64,000 nucleotides of DNA from Candidatus Poribacteria bacterium (lineage in GTDB: Bacteria > Poribacteria > WGA-4E > WGA-3G), in assembly GCA_022826805.1 (NCBI GenBank), contig JAJDUH010000045.1:62001-126000 (forward strand). The letters run 5' to 3'. The notes under the pieces are model-generated. The model had not been told where the DNA came from and did no database searches. It saw nothing but the letters and a program-made list of their open reading frames with translations. The first letter of the stretch is position 1. Each line of letters begins with the position of its first letter. The translations under genes and the position numbers were made by a program. Positions 60,696 to 64,000 of this stretch are shown here, piece after piece.

Positions 60696-61736
60696 GTGGA
60701 AAATCAAACCCCCAAATCAATGAGCAGTCGCGAACGTGTACTCGCCGCGCTTCACAATGAACCTACTGACCGCACCCCGGTTTGTAATCCTACATCCGTT
60801 GCAACTGTTGAGCTGATGGACCTCGTCGATGCGCCCTTCCCACAAGCGAATCGAGAACCGGAACTCATGGCGCGCCTCGCTGCGACAGGATACACTGAAC
60901 TCGGATTTGACACTATCATGCCAGTCTTCACGATTATCCAAGAATCAAGTGCACTCGGATGCCAGATTCAGTGGGAACAGAAAGACAACTGGCCGACCGT
61001 TCGGATGCGTGAACCGATTTGGGAAGACGTTGACGACATCACGATTCCGGACGATTTTTTGACGCACCCGGATACCCAATGTGTACTTGAAGCGATTAAA
61101 ATCCTGAAGAAGGAATACGGGGATGAAGTCGCTGTAATTGGGAAAACGATGGGACCTTGGTCGCTCGGCTATCACTGTTTCGGGGTCGAACCTTTTCTGT
61201 TGTTGTCCCTTGACGATCCCGGTAAAACGAAACTCGCTCTTGATCGGATGAAGGAAGCCACCGTACAATTTGGTGTAGCACAGATCGAAGCGGGGGCAGA
61301 TGCACTCACGCTTCCAGATCACGCTACAGGCGATTTGGTGAGTGGGGAATACTACGAACGTTACCTTCGGGATCTTCACATTGAATTTGTTGAGCGTATC
61401 CCTATCCCTTTGATTCTTCATATCTGTGGACGCACGATTGATAGGATGGAGTACATCGCGCAAACCGGTATGGCTGCCTTCCATTACGACTCCAAAAATG
61501 AGCCGCAGGAATCCATGGACATCGTGCAAAAACGCATTGCCCTTGTCGGAAACATTAACAACCCTGAAACGCTGTTTGCCAAAGAACCAGAGCATGTTAA
61601 AGCGGAAGTTACGAAAAATCTTGACGCAGGCATTCCACTGATTGGACCGGAGTGCGCGATCCCCCTACAAACAACCATCGAAAACCTTCAAGCGATCCCT
61701 GAAGCTGTCCGAGAATGGCACCGCGCGAACGCATAA
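60696..61736 (+). CDS. Uroporphyrinogen decarboxylase-family methyltransferase (MtaA/CmuA type)
   Basis: 346 residues, starting at GTG with GAGGG 7 bases upstream; an ATG at 60720 is an alternative. It belongs to the UroD superfamily branch of corrinoid-linked methyltransferases: the zinc site is the His-x-Cys in ILHICGRT with the second Cys in GPECAIPLQTT, and GKTMGPWSL and GADALTLPDHATG are conserved. Known members move methyl groups from methylcobamide proteins to thiols such as coenzyme M. True UroD residues for substrate binding are not evident. The methyl donor and acceptor are unknown. Confidence 0.83.
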   Translation: MENQTPKSMSSRERVLAALHNEPTDRTPVCNPTSVATVELMDLVDAPFPQANREPELMARLAATGYTELGFDTIMPVFTIIQESSALGCQIQWEQKDNWPTVRMREPIWEDVDDITIPDDFLTHPDTQCVLEAIKILKKEYGDEVAVIGKTMGPWSLGYHCFGVEPFLLLSLDDPGKTKLALDRMKEATVQFGVAQIEAGADALTLPDHATGDLVSGEYYERYLRDLHIEFVERIPIPLILHICGRTIDRMEYIAQTGMAAFHYDSKNEPQESMDIVQKRIALVGNINNPETLFAKEPEHVKAEVTKNLDAGIPLIGPECAIPLQTTIENLQAIPEAVREWHRANA

Positions 61737-61756
61737 TCACCCATGTGGAAAAACTT

Positions 61757-62365
61757 ATGAGACAATTGATCTGTTTTTTGCTAATAGCAACGTTGACACT
61801 GACGTTCCTAACCTTCGGGCATACACAAAATGTGGACTTTGATCCGCTGAGTGCTTCTGACGTCAACACTGATGGCGTTGTCAATATTCTCGACCTAACC
61901 TTCATCGCCTCCCGTTTTAGTGAAAACCTCACCATAGACCAACATCCGAACCCAGATGTTAACGGGGACGGGACTGTGAATATCCTCGACTTAACACTGG
62001 TCGCAAGTTATTTAGGCAAAAGATCTGGGATTCCTTTTGAGGTCACGGACGCGAATTTTGATGAGATCGTTTTGGGTTCTGAGCCGCCTATTGTTGTAGA
62101 ATTTAAAGACGATACCTGAATATTTTGCATACGTATGCGACCGGTGGTCGCAGAGGTAGCATTGGAATATCGCGAGAACTTCAGTTTCGTCAAGCTGGAT
62201 GTGCGCACCCAACGGGAGAAAACGGCTGAATACCAAATTCGGGGAACGCCCACTTATATTGTATTTAAAGATGGCGCAGCTATAGGCGGATTTGCTGGGG
62301 CAATGCCTAAGGCTGAATTGGTACAGCGAATTCTTGAAATCTTAGGAACTGAAGAAAACGAGTAG
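61757..62365 (+). CDS. Secreted dockerin-thioredoxin protein; in-frame TGA predicted as selenocysteine
   Basis: Read through the TGA at 62117-62119, this gives 202 residues. The ATG at 61757 starts a signal peptide (residues 1-23). Two dockerin-type calcium-binding repeats follow: SDVNTDGVVNILDLTFIASR and PDVNGDGTVNILDLTLVASY. A thioredoxin domain begins near residue 93. Its active site is TGA121-Ile-Phe-Cys124, with Pro129 five residues after the Cys as in thioredoxin, and the cis-Pro165 in IRGTPTYIVFKDG. The reading frame is continuous after the TGA to TAG at 62363. The TGA takes the place of the first Cys of CxxC. Without selenocysteine the product would stop at residue 120. A nonsense mutation or sequencing error remains possible; see findings. 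Confidence 0.72.
62136..62152 (+). promoter_or_regulatory. Candidate bacterial SECIS hairpin
   Basis: TGCGACC-GGT-GGTCGCA: a perfect 7-bp stem with loop GGU, starting 16 bases after the in-frame TGA; the loop begins after 23 bases. This fits the general description of bacterial SECIS elements (stem-loop just 3' of UGA, G in the loop, loop about 16-37 bases away). A competing palindrome GCATACGTATGC (62127-62138) overlaps its left arm. Confidence 0.6.
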
Positions 62366-62402
62366 CGTGTTGATCACAAACTGATACACAAGAGGATAAC
62401 AC

Positions 62403-64000
62403 ATGAAAAAAATAATTTGCTTATTGCTAACGCTAAGTCTGACCCTACTACTCATGCCAGCAAGCTACGCTCAAGATACAAATCTTGACCTTCTGAGGGC
62501 ATCGGATGTAAATGGTGATGGCGTGGTAAATATCCTTGATCTGACGCTTATTGCCTCGCGTTTCGGAGCAATACCCACCGAAAACCAGCGTTTAAATCCA
62601 GATGTAAACGCCGACGGCTTTGTCAACATCCTTGATTTGACACTCGTTGCCGGGCATTTGGGCAAAACCGTCCGTCCACCCGTTTCATTCGTTAGCGCAA
62701 ATCCAGGAATCGATTCGCAGCTTGATGTGAACGCGACGATTACCTTGACCTTTGACGATACACCTGATGACGTTACCGCGAACACAGGGATTGTCATAAT
62801 CACTGATGAGACTGTGACAATCACGGGGGCCTTCGATCCGGGTTCTCTCGCTTTGACGGTTACCTGGGCAGATGGCACACAAACACTTAACTATACCATC
62901 AGGCAACCAGCGGCATTCGTTAGTGTCGATCCCGCAATCGGTTCGCAGCTTGAGACAGACAATACTATTACGTTGACCTTTGATAATGCACCAGAGGACG
63001 TCACTGTGAGTACGGGTACTGCTACAATTACCGATAAGACCGTGGTAATCACAGGTCCATTTGATCCAGGTCTTCTCGTCTTGACCATCACTTGGAAGGA
63101 TGGAACGCAAACGCTCAATTATACCGTCAGACAACCGGTGGCGTTTGTTAGAGCGAAACCAGCAGCTGGTGCAACGCTCACCATTGATGCCCCTATTACG
63201 CTGACCTTTGATAATGCACCAGAGGACGTCACTGTGAGTACGGGTACTGCTACAATTACCGATAAGACCGTGGTAATCACAGGTCCATTTGACCCAGGTC
63301 TTCTCGCCTTGACTATCACTTGGAAAGACGGAACGCAAACGCTCAACTATACCGTCAGACAACCGGTGGCATTCGTTAGGGCAAATCCAACAAGTGGTGC
63401 GGAACTTGATGTAGGCGATACCATTACCCTTACCTTTGATAACCGCCCAAACAATGTTACAGTGAGCACTGGAAATGTTAGAATCACTGGCAGGAATGTG
63501 AGAATTACAGGTCCCTTTGATCCGGGTTCCCTCTCACTGACTATCACTTGGGCGGATGGGAGCAAAAGACTCAATTATACTGTCCGGACACCAGACACCG
63601 AAGCACCTCGAATTACGGGGAGAACCGTCAGCGACGGTGACAAAGACGTTGATCCCGATACGATTAACACCAGAGCACGCATCGAAGTTGAGTTCAGCGA
63701 AGAGGTAACCGGCAATATTGTTCTACGAACTGAAGCAGGTGTCAATGCCGGTTGGCGTGGACAAGTTGAAGGCAAGAAAGCCACCCTTGAACTGGTCAGA
63801 GGTAGAGAACTTGATAACGCGACCACCTACGTTATTGCTGGGAAAGTTAGCGATGCCGCTGGTAACGAAACCGATCTCAAGATTACCTTCACGACTGAGA
63901 GCAAGACCTCTGGTGTCCCCTTTGCGGTTACCGATGCGACTTTTAATTCGCTCGTTCTCCAATCAGAAGTACCTGTCGTGGTCGAGTTTTGGAAAGATGG
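62403..64000 (+). CDS. Secreted dockerin / tandem repeat / thioredoxin-like protein (3' truncated by window)
   Basis: Open from the ATG at 62403 to the window end (532 codons, no stop). Order: signal peptide (MKKIICLLLTLSLTLLLMPA); two dockerin repeats (SDVNGDGVVNILDLTLIASR and PDVNADGFVNILDLTLVAGH); four tandem Ig-like repeats of about 76 residues (period 228 bases), with FVxAxPxxGxxL and LTFDxxPxxVT as landmarks; a Big_5/SbsA-like domain beginning near TEAPRITGRTV; and the start of a thioredoxin domain, VTDATFNSLVLQSEVPVVVEFWKDG, homologous to the preceding protein. The window ends one residue before the expected CxxC or UxxC motif. It is presumably exported and calcium-binding. Confidence 0.82.
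   Translation, partial: MKKIICLLLTLSLTLLLMPASYAQDTNLDLLRASDVNGDGVVNILDLTLIASRFGAIPTENQRLNPDVNADGFVNILDLTLVAGHLGKTVRPPVSFVSANPGIDSQLDVNATITLTFDDTPDDVTANTGIVIITDETVTITGAFDPGSLALTVTWADGTQTLNYTIRQPAAFVSVDPAIGSQLETDNTITLTFDNAPEDVTVSTGTATITDKTVVITGPFDPGLLVLTITWKDGTQTLNYTVRQPVAFVRAKPAAGATLTIDAPITLTFDNAPEDVTVSTGTATITDKTVVITGPFDPGLLALTITWKDGTQTLNYTVRQPVAFVRANPTSGAELDVGDTITLTFDNRPNNVTVSTGNVRITGRNVRITGPFDPGSLSLTITWADGSKRLNYTVRTPDTEAPRITGRTVSDGDKDVDPDTINTRARIEVEFSEEVTGNIVLRTEAGVNAGWRGQVEGKKATLELVRGRELDNATTYVIAGKVSDAAGNETDLKITFTTESKTSGVPFAVTDATFNSLVLQSEVPVVVEFWKD

Noticed and set aside
62117..62119. General reassignment of TGA to an amino acid in this organism
   Set aside because: Many genes in the window, such as hemW, the PhyH at 12142 and both Ldh2 genes, end cleanly at TGA with no extension of family similarity beyond it.
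61757..62365. Frameshifted pseudogene as the explanation for the split thioredoxin
   Set aside because: Both halves are in the same reading frame and only one TGA codon separates them; no base gain or loss is needed. A point nonsense mutation is not excluded and is noted in the finding.
62891..63574. Three equal-length 75-residue reading frames on the minus strand
   Set aside because: They are shadows of the 228-bp coding repeats of the plus-strand gene at 62403.
62670..63590. CRISPR array
   Set aside because: The repeats are 228 bp, directly adjacent and protein-coding; there are no spacers and no cas genes.

Overview
The window looks like chromosomal DNA from a free-living or sponge-associated bacterium of the Candidatus Poribacteria type. 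This is inference from gene content, not from a marker gene. The signs are several phytanoyl-CoA-dioxygenase-like Fe(II)/2OG oxygenases, ThuA-like and Gfo/Idh/MocA proteins, a DUF1028 protein, a sulfotransferase, a CotH/EF-hand/lamin-tail exoprotein, secreted proteins ending in FlgD-like sorting tails, and dockerin-type repeats in secreted proteins. Standard translation is used: many genes end in TGA. No rRNA, tRNA or CRISPR array was seen.

Layout. 1-7.7 kb: end of an ABC permease, a secreted protein, a DUF4956 membrane protein with a CotH protein, then an ECF sigma factor / anti-sigma factor / RseB-like triad and a secreted dienelactone hydrolase. 8-12 kb: a HigBA-like toxin-antitoxin pair, an SDR, a solo restriction-nuclease-like protein and a ThuA protein. 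12-24.9 kb: three Fe(II)/2OG oxygenases around aspartate kinase, a TolB-like propeller, a HAD hydrolase, a Gfo/Idh oxidoreductase, a sulfotransferase, an ABC solute-binding protein and a tandem pair of Ldh2-family dehydrogenases. 25-34.4 kb: three paralogous secreted proteins with four, two and one copies of a 280-residue HAF-like module and a shared C-terminal tail. 34.5-46 kb: threonine synthase, a TnpB element, a phosphodiester glycosidase, a second HigBA-like pair, a zinc alcohol dehydrogenase, hemW and a 1022-residue Type ISP-like restriction-modification protein. 46-52 kb: a REP-associated tyrosine transposase amid its REP hairpins, truA, an HD protein, a PhyH oxygenase and a Gfo/Idh protein. 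51.5-61.7 kb: murA, hisD, DUF1028, a membrane protein, an SDR, a PQQ propeller, a class-A beta-lactamase-like protein, ruvC and a MtaA/CmuA-like methyltransferase. 61.7-64 kb: two related secreted dockerin/thioredoxin proteins.

The most striking observation is at 61757-62365. A secreted dockerin-thioredoxin gene is interrupted by one in-frame TGA exactly where the first cysteine of the thioredoxin CxxC motif belongs (UGA-Ile-Phe-Cys). Reading continues in the same frame through the rest of the fold, including the cis-proline. A perfect 7-bp hairpin with a GGU loop lies 16 nt after the UGA, where a bacterial SECIS element is expected. This is a strong candidate for a selenocysteine-containing extracellular thioredoxin. 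A paralogue starts just downstream, but the window ends one residue short of its active site.

The spaces between genes are crowded with small non-autonomous elements. They include a MITE-like family with AGGACTTACGCA termini (four clear copies and one decayed), two further terminal-inverted-repeat elements, REP hairpins linked to the transposase at 46.3-46.7 kb, and a roughly 37-bp hairpin element found inside one REP, inside one MITE and upstream of tnpB. Some of this repeat DNA has become coding. One MITE end supplies the last residues and stop codon of an oxygenase, and a palindromic repeat is read in frame in two of the HAF proteins.
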